DNA of 64,000 bases from Dryococelus australis (taxonomy: Eukaryota; Arthropoda; Insecta; Phasmatodea; Phasmatidae), in the NCBI GenBank assembly GCA_029891345.1, contig CM057009.1, positions 88,583,416-88,647,415 on the forward strand, written 5' to 3'. The notes beneath the pieces were generated by a model. It saw only the letters and a program-made list of their open reading frames with translations. It did not search any database and was not told where the DNA came from. Every line of letters starts with the position of its first letter. Position 1 is the stretch's first letter. A program made the position numbers and the translations under genes. This document shows positions 23,765-34,339 of the stretch, in pieces.

Positions 23765-25762
23765 GTGCTTTGCTTTCAAAAGAATGGAGTAACCACGCAG
23801 TTTATGAGTACGTCTACTCGAACAGGGTATAACCTACGTAACACTGCGCCCATTGACTATCGCAAAAACGAGTGCAAAGTTACCATGGATACTAGTAACG
23901 CAACAGATACAACTGCACTGCAAGATACAGGAGAAAGTGTATTAACAGAGTTCAGTCACGAAAGGAATGACGATACCAGCTTAGTATATAGTGCGGAGGT
24001 GTTTCGAGCAACATCTGCAGCTGTGCATAATACCGATAGACAATCTGACCATATAAGGAACTACAGCTACAATTCTAGGCTAGCATGGCCGAACAAATTA
24101 ACGATAGCATGGCCGAACAAAAAGATAGCCTGGCCGAGCAAATTAGAGCTAGCATATTGGAGACCAGAAAGCCGACATTATTCAGCATATTGAAAATAGC
24201 CAGGAGAAAACTCAAGACAGAATTTAAGGCTGATCTGCAAAATTATTTGGCTAAAGTTCACACTGCGTGGAGGGAATAAATCAGAACAGAAGTACAGGAA
24301 GAGGTTTCCAGGGCGACTAACAGGCTGCAGGAGGCCATTAACCTCAATTATTCCCGTATGGACAGCCTATCTGACAATGTGGTAAAGCATACAGATCTGG
24401 CACAAGTTACGGAACAAGTTAGAGGACAAGTGGAGGCAGATTTGCGTTCTTTAGGTCAGCATGTGGAGCACCGTTTTTCCTAATTCGAGCGAGCCCGCAG
24501 CAGCGCGGAAAAGAAGTCTGAGGAGCGAATGAATAAGTTGACAGATAACCTAAGCCATGTAGAAACATAGGTGGGAAACCTGAGAAACACAGTGGATGGT
24601 GTGACAGTTTCATTAGGAGGCCTAAGCTTAAGGGGAGAGCCCAGCGTAGAACAGCCACGACCGTAAGTAGCTACAGATGTATTGCAAACCCTACCCAATA
24701 ATAATGCGGAACGACAGTCACACTCCTGTACGGCCAGTAACCCAGCTGGGACATATATGCACCACCCATCAAAAACTGTGGGTTGAACAAGTGCCAAGAT
24801 TTGAAGGACGCTACGGAGAAAACCCAATCAAATTTTTAAAGAGGTTTGAAGAATATTCCAGTGTGTTCGGTCTACCAGACGCGGACATGCTGCTCTAGCT
24901 TTCCCTAAGTTTCAGGAACAATGCATATTATTGGTGGGAGACGAATAAGTCCACAGTTCACACCTACAATGAATTTAAAGAAAAATGTACAGATAATTTT
25001 TAGAGCAAAAAGATTCAGGGTAATCGAGGGCGCAGCTGCATAGTGAGAGCTTTGTCTCATGCAAGGGCAAAAAGGTTGAAAATCATCTAGCAGAAATGTA
25101 CGATAAGTCGAGGTACATAGGCCCGTCCTTGTCTGACGAAGAGTGTGTGACAATGGCTTATCATTATCAGTCTCACTGAGATGGGGAGGCACCCGGAGGA
25201 CTTGTCCACCTTCAGAGAAGACCTCCTAGCCTATGACCAGATTGATCGCCTGCAGAGGATGCAGAATAATAGTGATCAAGACAGGTAGAGCCCTCCCGAC
25301 CGAAGACCGCAGTATACCGACCACACCGCTACAGGCAGCAGACCGCCCCCTGGGTATGGCAATAACCAGCATGTACGCAATGTAAGGACAGCGACTTATT
25401 CACAGGGAGGCCAGAGACGCTGGAGGAATAATTTTTGTAAGACTCGTGGTCAAGGCTACCGCAACAGCTGGCGGAATGGACGGGGAAATAAATGGAGAGG
25501 AAGAAGACGTCACGCCAGCGATTCTGACAGTGAACCCTCTGGAGGAAATGGTCCCGATGAACGTGACAACAAACGAAAGAAAACGGACCACGAGGAACAG
25601 AGACCTTACCGCGGTAATCCGGACAGCTCCGACCACAATGATCGTGGTATAGCTGTGCGACCATCGCAGCGAAATAACAATCTGAAGGCGAGCCAGACAG
25701 CTGGAGGTGCGAGCTCACTATCAGCTGTAGTGACACAGAACGGGCCTATGTACACTACGTAA
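23765..25762 (+). pseudogene. Degenerate gag of the LTR element
   Basis: The first part (from 23765) contains a segment ending in repeated MAEQ/LAEQ units (24085-24150; a 30-bp repeat encoding SMAEQINDSMAEQKDSLAEQ) and a long coiled-coil-like region. A frame change leads at 24677-24990 to the typical retrotransposon gag signature PRFEGRYGENPIKFLKRFEE, then LSLSFRNNAYYWW and YNEFKEKC. The C-terminal part (about 25200-25760) is very rich in Arg, Gly and Asn (RRWRNNF, WRNGRGNKWRGRRR), as in a nucleic-acid-binding tail without CCHC knuckles. At least four stops and two frameshifts break it. The signature is the Ty3/Gypsy gag type; a BEL element is a less likely alternative. Confidence 0.75.
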
Positions 25763-25864
25763 CAGGTAGGCGGATATTGTTATAATCAGTAGCCGCTGGA
25801 CCCTAGGATACCTGCGTCTGTACCCACACAAGCAGGAGGCTCATGGACTGGTCAGCGGCCATGT

Positions 25865-26251
25865 TTGTTTAGCCCGCAACACCTACCATTCCCTCTCGAG
25901 ACGATTGGAATTACGCAGTTGAGTGAACAGGAAGTAAGAAATGAACTACAGAATCTGGTGGCCCAGCGATTAAAAATTTCTGCGGAAAGGCGCAGTCGCT
26001 ATTACAAAACCTCTCAGCTAACTGAGTTGGAAATTGGAACTTTAGTTTTAGTCCGTGCCGCTAATATAAGCTAGTTATGGAATATTGTGTGCTCCAAACT
26101 TTTACCGATTTATTCTGGCCGCTATCTCGTGACGGGAAAGAAGAACGAGAATTACTATGTGTTAGCTAACCCTGTAACCGGAGAAATGTTGGGATGCTAC
26201 AATTTACGTCAGCTGAAGCCGTACAACGCACTAATCAGGGCGGAAACCTGA
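25865..26251 (+). pseudogene. Integrase C-terminal remnant of the LTR element
   Basis: One frame, broken by a single TAG at 26072, reads AERRSRYYKTS, then ELEIGTLVLVR, then KLLPIYSGRYLV, ENYYVLANPVTGEMLGCYN and LRQLKPY, and stops at 26249-26251. The order R..YY, G-LVLVR, KL-P-YSG-Y-V, YN--LKPY is the C-terminal domain of Ty3/Gypsy integrases. It lies only about 100 bases after gag, so about 3 kb of pol was deleted. Confidence 0.75.
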
Positions 26252-28110
26252 GTATGACATTCTACTGTGAAAATCTAGCACGAGTTGGTATCAGTACACT
26301 GGAATTTCCAGACAGCGGACGACAGTATATTTTGCCTGGACTGAAGAAGGGAAAATGTAAAAGGGCGATATTTGTTATTGCACGGAGCCTGAGAGCCCGT
26401 CTGTAATGTGTATGCGAATACAAGGAATTAATATCGCATCGAATATTATGTATTTACGCGCCTACAAGGTAAGCCCTTGGTCTCCCGTAAGTAATTGCTG
26501 TAGGCTGCCGCCAGGAAATAAGGCAAGTGAAATTAGTTTCGTTCACAGTAATTTAATATGAGGATGATAAGTCTACGGTGTTGTTTTGTACTACGAGAAG
26601 CACCTAAACAGTTAGAGGGGGAAGTAAACACATTGGATAGCAGTTCCTAATCCACACACTTACACTTCCTTGCATTGATGGAAGAGTAATCCAGAGTCCT
26701 CTTGAGAATTAATCTCGGTTGAAATAATTAACAAACTCCTGTGTAATTCTAGTTGGTTGGCGGATATTTGTATATAGTTTCTTAATGTTTGTTCCTAGTT
26801 TATTGTGGTTAGTTTAACGTTGATCGTTTAGTGTTGTAAATAATGTATTTCTTTCCTTTTTCTTCTTCAAGTGTGAAGTTGATTGGCTTCTGAGTCTTCC
26901 TGTATTTAATTGTTGATTTGAAGGTCGTCTTGCGACAGGTCGCATTATTATTCTTATGGATTTGTTATGCATTCATCAGGTTTCTGGTGAAATGCTGTTC
27001 TTCTGATCTATCCTTTTCTTCTGAGAATTCTGCAGGTGCATAATCTACGTCGAGATCTACGTCGTTGGTAGTCATTATGTCCTGTTATGAATGAAAATGG
27101 AGTAGTAAGTGTTTCAGGTAACAACGTAGAAGAAGAGGTGCCGACGTATGAGGAAAGACTGTGTTTAGTGTATTGTTTTCAGACGTGTCCAGTGACATAA
27201 GGACGTCACCAATAAGTAAACCGGTGCATTATACCCGAGGGACTTATGCCGGGTTAACTACGAAATGTGCTACGAAGAATTTATTGTCACCGCACGTAAT
27301 TTCTCACACAAAAAAATGCATTGTTTACACTTTATACAGCTGACGTAATACGAGCGCATCACTGCAACGTTTCGGTTAACCCGAACAGAGCGTGTGGTTT
27401 TGGACGCTCAGCGAAGTCCCAGAACACTTACGTTTGTGTCAGCATTGTTCCAGCTAGCTCCTGAGACAGCTGTAATCTCACCTACGACGCAAGAACCCCC
27501 GATACAGCGCGACGGCGAGCGTGGATTACCCAAAACACGGCTCTCTACTAACTGACCTGACTTCGCGCGCACAAGAAGTGCGTGGACGAGACGTCTGTGT
27601 GTCTTCGCCCAGATTGGAGAAGCCGGCGGCCATTGCTGTTTCTGGCCAAATGTGACACGTCACCGCTGGGAAGAGGCAGAAAGAGGATAAAAAAAACACT
27701 ATATTTGAAATAACTGTGCAAGATATTTTTTTAAAAATAGGGTTAGATAGCAGCTTCGTTTTAAGGGGAAAACAAAGGAACAATAAATTTTACAGTGTTG
27801 TTCTTTTACGAGCAGCTGCAAAGAGCTAATCCCGATTGTTGAGAACAGAACCTACATGTATTTCACACTATATCAATGCACAATATTGTTCTTTTAACTG
27901 AATGTATTTATTATGACTGATGAACACACATGCATAATGAATAATTCTACTGATTAGCATATGTTGCTATGGCTATTGTTAGCACCTGAAGTTAATGCGT
28001 AATTAGAACAGATTTCATTCTGGGTGACGTTGCTTTGAGAGTAAACGAAACTTGTACTCACTTGCTCGCCTAAATCTATGTTCGCCGTGAGTAAAATGTA
28101 GGGAGGCATA
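26252..28110. other. 3' interior of LTR element; no ORF assigned
   Basis: No envelope-like or other recognisable frame was found. A short purine-rich AGGGAGG lies just before the 3' LTR (28100-28106) and may be the polypurine tract. Confidence 0.5.
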
Positions 28111-29625
28111 TGTAGTGTCTGATTATTTAACACATGCAATTTGCATTTCAAAACGCTTTAATTTAGCATGCAAATTTATAATATAGTACGATCACGTTTA
28201 TTTTGTAAACAAATGTTATGAATTTAATATGTTTCACATGTAATATTGTTATATCAAAATTTTATTTCCTTAATTCTACGTAATATTAATGTACACGCAG
28301 AGCTGAAATGTTGATTTTCCATATGTGAATTTTTGTAATTATATTTTGTTTTATCAGCTTTAAAGTAACTTGTTAAATGTGTGCAAGTTGGCAACATTTA
28401 GGCCCACCTTTTGAATTGTCACGGTATTGGAAAGCACCTGGGTTAGGGCCTATGTACTCTGTATTAATTTGAATATTTAACCGCTACCGATAATAGATGG
28501 TGACGGAATGTTCCATATTCCATCTTGAATTAAGTGGGTAACAACGACAGCAGGCCAGTGAGGCCTTAGTTCTACGTTAATAGTATAAATGTAATGTTTT
28601 AAGGTTAATCAGACCCGAATAAGTGTATTGCAATTTGAGTTACAAGACTACGGTACACAGTACTACCGTCATAACAGGTCTACATATAAAATAAGTGTGA
28701 TAAACTCTACATTTATATAAGGTATGGTCCCATCTTAATGTACAGTGACCGTTACATGTACGTGAGAGTGTTAAATAAACTTTTAAAGTAAGCAACATCA
28801 TTTCCCGACACTTTTCAGTGGTCACAAAGTGCCTGAAATTTAAACTAGTACTTGATTGCTCTACCAACATAAACTGTGCTACCCAAGAGCATTTCAAATA
28901 TGTAATTATACAGGCAGGTAATTTATTGCAACGGCCAAGTGTGAGAAACTTAGCGACTTTTACTTTGAACTGAATTAAATCTACTCTGCAAAACGTTAAG
29001 TGTGTGCAACATTCAAGATGTCTAGTTAATAATTTTTTACTTTCGAATACTCTATTCACTTAATTGGCATTTGTAGCAGGCACAATGACAGATATCTTTA
29101 TAGACCTAGTCCAGCTGATGCGTGCATAACCCTTGCATTTTTAGCACTACCAAGAAATGAAATTTTTCAAGCAATTTATTTCTATGATATTTTTCCGCAG
29201 GAAATTATTGCTTAAAAATTGGAAGCCTTTCATTGCTTTAAATAAATATATAGTTGGTTCCTATGTCTTCCAGTGTGTTATGTAGTGTTGTATAGCTATG
29301 CAGAGGGCTGCGCAGAACCTGATTGTGAGCAAGGCTATCCAGGTAATTGAAATTCTGTTGGTGTGGAATACCAGCAACTTCGATGATGGTTTGCGGTATG
29401 CAAAATAACTGCCATTTAGCTCATGTTTGTTGTTAATTTTATTGCTATGAATTTCTCCCAGGTCGTTGCACTTTATTCATGCAGTTCTGTCTGTATACAT
29501 TACATTTGACTAGAAAACAATAGCAGGGTTCACCCGTTTTCTTACAGGAGCTAGTACTCATACATGGGGCATACGTAAACTATATCTTCTCTCTACAAGT
29601 TTTCCCCCAAACAGTATTTCTTACT
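28111..29625 (+). repeat. 3' LTR
   Basis: Begins TGTAGTGTCTGATTATTTAA; the end reads TTTCTTACT, so the final CA expected from the 5' copy has changed. Confidence 0.85.
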
Positions 29626-29660
29626 CCACGAAGATTAATTGTGAATACAAAGGCCTTCCC

Positions 29661-30320
29661 TTGACCTCGACTTTCATGGAGCCGCGACCTGCATTATCGC
29701 TATCTGATTGTCGCCAGTGTCGCTTCTGTGAAAATATCTTCAGCAAAAGCTGCCACGCTGGGCCGCCTGAGAGAACGACCTGCACGAAGAGTCCTTTTCG
29801 CGCGGTGAAACATTACGATGTTGGTCTCATTCAATTTGTGCAATGCGATGCATTGAAAGAACATACAGAGATATGCAAGGATTCGTCTACTGAGAGTCAG
29901 CAAGTGTTGCCGGCAATACCTCCTGCTGCAAGGAAAGGTAAATTTAACATATAATACAAAACAGGAGGTGAATACGATCATGAACACATCATTGATGATA
30001 ATGACTATGAAGACAGTGATAGTGCTGATGACAATGATGATTCTTTCGATGTTCGCACACATTTTACCAACGAGTTTCCTTAAGAAAGTGATTTGAAGAA
30101 GACAGAAGAAGTCTAGAACGCTCGTTCATTTACTGCAACGAGTGACATGAAGAAGGTGGAAGATGCTGAGCATACTGACGACATATTTTTCAAAGACCCG
30201 AATCAACTTGTAGACAGACTCAGAATTTTGATTGCTAAGCAAAGAAGTGGGAATTACTTGCGCCTTGTTGAGATATATTCAATCATTAGTAAACTGAAGG
30301 AAGGAGACTTCATCAAATGA
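29661..30320 (+). pseudogene. Cys/His-rich plus acidic protein of family X, copy 2
   Basis: A single frame runs from ATG 29661 to TGA 30318-30320 (about 220 codons) and is interrupted only by three stops (near 29952, 30081 and 30111). The first third has paired cysteines (CRQCRFCENIF, SCHAG, and QCDALKEHTEIC), suggesting one or two zinc-binding fingers. The middle is acidic (DDNDYEDSDSADDNDD). The C-terminus is LVDRLRILIAKQRSGNYLRL then VEIYSIISKLKEG. The frame is otherwise intact, so the gene decayed late. From memory, similar C-terminal motifs occur in uncharacterised proteins of arthropod virus-like elements, but I cannot confirm this. No function is assigned. Confidence 0.55.
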
Positions 30321-30559
30321 TCTGCTGAACTGATTTCTTCTGAAGTTGTAATTACAAAAGAATAATAAATTATTATAAAAAACTTTTTTATTTAATTTTT
30401 TCTTTATATTTTTATGTGTCATATTAGTTTATCCCTCACAACATTAACGTGGTGCTGTGAGCACTCGCCTATATATGTAAAGATCTACATACTGAATATT
30501 TATTAAATTTTTTAAGTACATGGATAGTTGACTACATACGTGCAAAAATTGTAAGAAAT

Positions 30560-30700
30560 TGATGAAAAGATTGTGCTGGTGGTAGTGGTGGCGATGGCGG
30601 TGGTGTCGATTGCGAAAGATTGCGAAAGATTGATGGAAAGATGAGGTGGTGGTGCTGATTGCGAAAGATTGATGGAAAACAGGCCTTTCATAATGTTATT
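30560..30700. repeat. GGTGGT-rich and ATTGCGAAAGATT short repeats
   Basis: GATTGCGAAAGATTG occurs three times in an area of GGTGGT words. Confidence 0.7.
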
Positions 30701-30729
30701 TTTTTCTCCACATTTTAAAAAGTTTTTAT

Positions 30730-30860
30730 AATTTTTTTGGGAGTTGAAGGTCAAATGTCACCAGGTTCATGGGTCAGATTCAAAGATCAAGGTCACCTGC
30801 ATCCAATATGGCAGTTGGGTGACGTCATAATATTATGGCTGGTATTAGTCGATTATGTTA
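30730..30860 (+). repeat. Family X regulatory-like unit with TGACGTCA
   Basis: Contains ATCAAGGTCACC (an FTZ-F1/ERR half-site-like word), CCAATATGG and a perfect CRE palindrome TGACGTCA within about 45 bases. Same order as the degenerate units at 1826-2520. Confidence 0.5.
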
Positions 30861-31159
30861 CATTGACAGATGGTAAGGATGATTGTGATATGAGCTGGTC
30901 TTGAATGTATGGTTGCGTTGCTAGATGTGATGGTGTCTGACTTTCTTTTTGACTATATTGGATTTTAAATATAATTATTCTTGATCCAACTGTTCATTTG
31001 TAAGTGCAAGGAGAATGTTACTTGAAGTGTTGGTTGGCCGCAGTCTGCTCGAATTGCGTTTTCTGATGTTTGGACGTGCCAAATTTTCTGAAGTGGCTGA
31101 AATATTGCTAGACATGTAGGATATACGTGTGCTTAGGATAAATATGATTTATATCTGGA

Positions 31160-32110
31160 CTCTGGTAGTTTAGGTTGTGTTAGCGTATTTCTGAGTTTTT
31201 CTGTCCTTTGGTATGTTAAGGTAGGTTAGGATATGTTAGGTTATTTCTGACTTTTTTCTGGCCTTTGGTTGGTTAACGTAGGTTAGGTTTTTTGGGCTTT
31301 AGTAGGTTAAGTTATGTTAGTTTGACATATGGTATGAATGTTTGTGTTGCAGGTTGGTCTGGACTATAAATTTGCTTGTTACACTTGGGTCAACCTGGAT
31401 GGCATGGTTGTTATGTTGAGTGATATGTTTTCCAGTATATCATCTGTCTTGCGATTGTTGGAGTATGTCGAATGGTGTAAACAGTATGTGTTTATCTTTG
31501 AATCATGTAGTGCTAAGGCATGCTTTAGTTAAAGTGTTTGGTATGGGTGGTCAGTGTCTTTTGACTGGTGTCGGTCGGCATGGTGGATGGTATTAGAAGA
31601 AGCTGATTGTGTCACTAGTATGGGCTGTACGTTTTCTTTGTATGGTCTGTGTGGACGAATGGTTGAGGTATGCTATAGTTATAGTGGGTGGTATGGTTGG
31701 TAGGTAGGCTATAAGCGGTGTTGGTTGGTAGGACAAATATAATGGGTGTTAGGTTATGGGCTGGCCTCAGCTCGAGTTATGATGAATATTGTGCTTGGTT
31801 TATTGGTTGAATTGAATTTATCTTTGGTTGTAGGACATGGGGTGTTGGGTGGTCTGGTATGACTTGGGTTATAATGTTTGGTTGGTAGGTAAGGTGGTAG
31901 AGTGAATAGTATATATTTGACTGGTGTCGACCAGCAGAGCAGAAAGTATGAGCAGTAACAAAATTTTTGGTAAGTTCATTATGGACTGAATGGTTGAGGT
32001 ACGCTTGAGTTGTAGTAAGAGATATGAAATATGAGTATATTTCTTCTGGTGTTCTTTGGTAGAGCTGATGACATGTTTGAGATACAGTGGCGTGTATGGT
32101 ACCTGTGTGC
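31160..32110. repeat. G/T-rich degenerate tandem repeats, including TTAGG-like words
   Basis: 31190-31320 has two units with GGTAGGTTAGGATATGTTAG and ACGTAGGTTAGGTT, resembling insect telomere-type TTAGG words. 31490-32110 repeats phrases such as TTTGACTGGTGTCG (31559 and 31918) and GAATGGTTGAGGTA (31658 and 31988), giving a diverged period of about 330-360 bp. Confidence 0.5.
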
Positions 32111-32694
32111 GGGTATACAAATGAGGAGCCGCTCCGAATTTAATATAAAATTACCTTAAATAAAAATACTTGTATTTAAGTATAAAATAAAAAAGTAACT
32201 ATGGCAATTTAAGTACTTTGCAGGAATGGTCAATGTCACCATTCAGTACAGGCCGATAGCAGGCGGCATAATCGAAACTACCTATGTGTAGAAAATATAA
32301 CATAACATGGAAGGGATGGAGCGAAGCCTACTTATTAGCGTCACCTATAATTAAAAAAACAAACAAGTATGCCTGCCACCTGGTGGGTGAATTAATACAT
32401 TAGCGCTGCCTAGGTGACGAAAACATATGAAATCTAATTTGGTAGTTGAACTAAGGTGAGAGACAGCCTCCAGTAATGTATAAACAAGTGACAAACGAAA
32501 AAAACCAATACAACAGAATGAGTATAGGCGTGGTGAGGTGGGGGTGACCTCCGGAAATGTAATTTTTCAAAAACATTTTATGTACATTGTTTTTGGATTT
32601 AAATATTTGAAATACTTTTTAATAAGTTTTTTTATAATTTTTAAATAAATTTTTAATAATAAAATTTTGGGATAAAATTTTTTTTCTGAAAAAA

Positions 32695-33094
32695 GTGAAT
32701 TTTTGGGCGATTTTTAAGGAAAAGACTGATTCAAGGTGAATAAAAAAAAAAGATTTTAGGGGTACAAAGGGGGATTTTAACAGGGAAAACTAGAACATTT
32801 TTTTAAGGATAAAGGCACTTTTTGGAGGAAAATACCGGTTTTAAGGGGAAAAGGGGAATTCAAAATGGTGGCCAGAACCCCCTAAAAGCCATTTCTGGTG
32901 GTCCTTTTTTGCAACTGGGCCAAACGGGAAATTCCTTAGAGAAAAAAAAGTGATTTTTTTTTGTAAAATAATCGATTTCTGAAGTGTTTTTTGGGTAAAA
33001 ACATGCGATTTTAAGAGAAAAAGATCAAAATTGTGGCCAAAATCCGGATCCGAATTCTGAAATCCTTTTCATGATGTCTCCATAGCATACTACT
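32695..33094. repeat. Right terminal inverted repeat of the Polinton-like element
   Basis: Pairs with 21643-22018. Lines such as GGGAAAACTAGAAC, TTTTAAGGGGAAAAGGGGAA and CAAACGGGAAATTCC have inverted partners in the left repeat. Confidence 0.7.
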
Positions 33095-33207
33095 TTCGGT
33101 AAAAAATTTGTCAATACTGCAATGATTTATTTTTCTACCTAATTTATTTTTAATGCATATAAATGTATGGGTTAGAAAATGTATTAATTATTTACTTTTT
33201 TGAAGAC

Positions 33208-33378
33208 CTCCCGAGGCTCAGTCAGATGGTGCTCCGCCGGTCTGCGGTGCGGAAGATTCTGGGTTTGAATCCTAGGTAAGGCATGGGTGTTGGTTGAAGT
33301 TAGGTCATAAGTTAGTATGAAAGCCGCCCCCTGATAAGCCTTCAGGTATATCACCGGGGGGCGATAATAAGCCCTTTA
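33208..33378 (+). mobile_element. SINE family 2, copy 1
   Basis: A tRNA-like head has CCCGAGGCTCAGTCAGATGG (A-box region) and TGGGTTTGAATCCTAG (B-box). The tRNA-unrelated body is shared with 50.73-50.90 kb: GGCATGGGTGTT, GTTAGTATGAAAGCC, CCCCTGATAAGC and AATAAGCCCTT. Confidence 0.75.
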
Positions 33379-33496
33379 GAATTCAGTTTACTATTATAAT
33401 AATTTTATTGTTTCCCTTTACTGATTCAAGAATAAAGTGATACAATTCTAAGCAATGTTGATTTTACATATGGCGGTAGGATACGCGATGTGCTTA

Positions 33497-33555
33497 CAAG
33501 TATATCTTAAGCAGGGCTTTCAACAGTGCTCATTTTACAGTGGGCAACCTGTAGG
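33497..33555 (-). mobile_element. MITE group A end fragment
   Basis: TTAAGCAGGGCTTTCAACAG followed by TGCTCATTTTACAGTG is the inverted left end of the copy at 33957. Confidence 0.7.
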
Positions 33556-33851
33556 AATTTGACACTTAGAGGTAGCGACACGATAAATATGTAGCATTCA
33601 AGACAAGATTGAAAATGAATTATCCCTATTTAGTCAGTAATACCAGATGAAACGAGGACACATTCCCGCCACGTTGGCCAAAATTTCTCGTTATACTTTT
33701 CAATTCCCCCGTTTTCACGACAGTCTAATAAAATAATTTTAACATTTGCGTTTTTTCTTTTCGTTTTTCTATGCTGCTTTATGCATAATTCTAAAACTAC
33801 GTACAGTATAAAATTCAGAAAGTTCAAAATTCCGTTGTTTCTTAATTTTCT

Positions 33852-33884
<33 letters not shown>
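33852..33884. repeat. Poly(T) tract
   Basis: Uninterrupted run of about 33 T; may be the poly(A) tail of a minus-strand retroposed fragment. Confidence 0.9.
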
Positions 33885-33886
<2 letters not shown>

Positions 33887-33956
33887 CAAATTCTAAAATT
33901 GCCCGAAAAATGGGAAAATTCCTTTATCTGGCAATTTTGCTTTTAGACATTCTACT

Positions 33957-34333
33957 ATAGGCTTTTCACGGTAAAATGAGCACTTTTGAAAGCCCTGCTT
34001 AAGATCTACTTGTATGCACGTTCTGTATTATTCCGCCTTATGTAAAATTAACATTTCCATGGTCCTCATTACTTTATTCGTGCGCCAGACAAGTGAAACT
34101 GTGAAATTATAAGAAAAGTAGTTATTTTACAAACTGCTCATTTTTACTCTTTGATGCATTAAGGAAAACAGAAAGCGAAAGAAATAATTTAAGATGTCGC
34201 CAATGGTTACCTAACACTTCTTATTCGACGTTGATGTATGGAACTACTTTCCTCTCCATTGTTACCAACATTACTGGGCGAATGTCACTCAGTGCGTTTC
34301 AAAAGTGCTTACTTTATCGTGAACAGCCTCTAG
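33957..34333 (-). mobile_element. MITE group A, copy 3 (uninterrupted)
   Basis: Ends GCTTTTCACGGTAAAATGAG and TGCTTACTTTATCGTGAACA with TATAG/CTCTAG at the margins. Internal blocks are the same as in the 13.8-kb copy, in the same orientation. Confidence 0.85.
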
Positions 34334-34339
34334 TCGAAA

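Larger units (their letters stand above)
22219..29625 (+). mobile_element. Ty3/Gypsy-type LTR retrotransposon with deleted pol
   Basis: Two direct repeats of about 1.5 kb (22219-23711 and 28111-29625) bound a 4.4-kb interior. The element is flanked by CCAC on both sides (22215-22218 and 29626-29629), a 4-bp target duplication. The interior holds a gag-like region with stops and frameshifts, then directly an integrase C-terminus. Protease, reverse transcriptase, RNase H and most of integrase are absent. Plus orientation follows from the gag-to-integrase order. The insertion lies inside the family X element, so it is younger than X. Confidence 0.85.
21643..33094. mobile_element. Polinton/Maverick-like element (family X), interrupted by an LTR retrotransposon
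   Basis: The left end begins AGTAGTATGC (21643) and the right end closes GCATACTACT (33094), a perfect 10-bp match. Similarity continues inward for about 380-400 bp, for example ATTCGGATCCGGAGTTTGGCC against GGCCAAAATCCGGATCCGAAT (split here only by one or two changes). The flanking hexamers are TTCAGT (21637-21642) and TTCGGT (33095-33100), a 6-bp target duplication with one transition. Long TIRs starting AG and 6-bp duplications are the hallmarks of Polinton/Maverick elements. Without the 7.4-kb LTR insertion the element is only about 4 kb. No DNA polymerase B, integrase, ATPase, protease or capsid gene is visible, so it is a deleted, non-autonomous copy. Class is inferred from the ends. 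Confidence 0.65.

Noticed and set aside
28640-29059. 139-codon minus-strand ORF, also present at 22741-22971
   Set aside because: It lies in the LTR of a plus-strand element and is antisense; its repetition reflects the LTR pair, not a gene.
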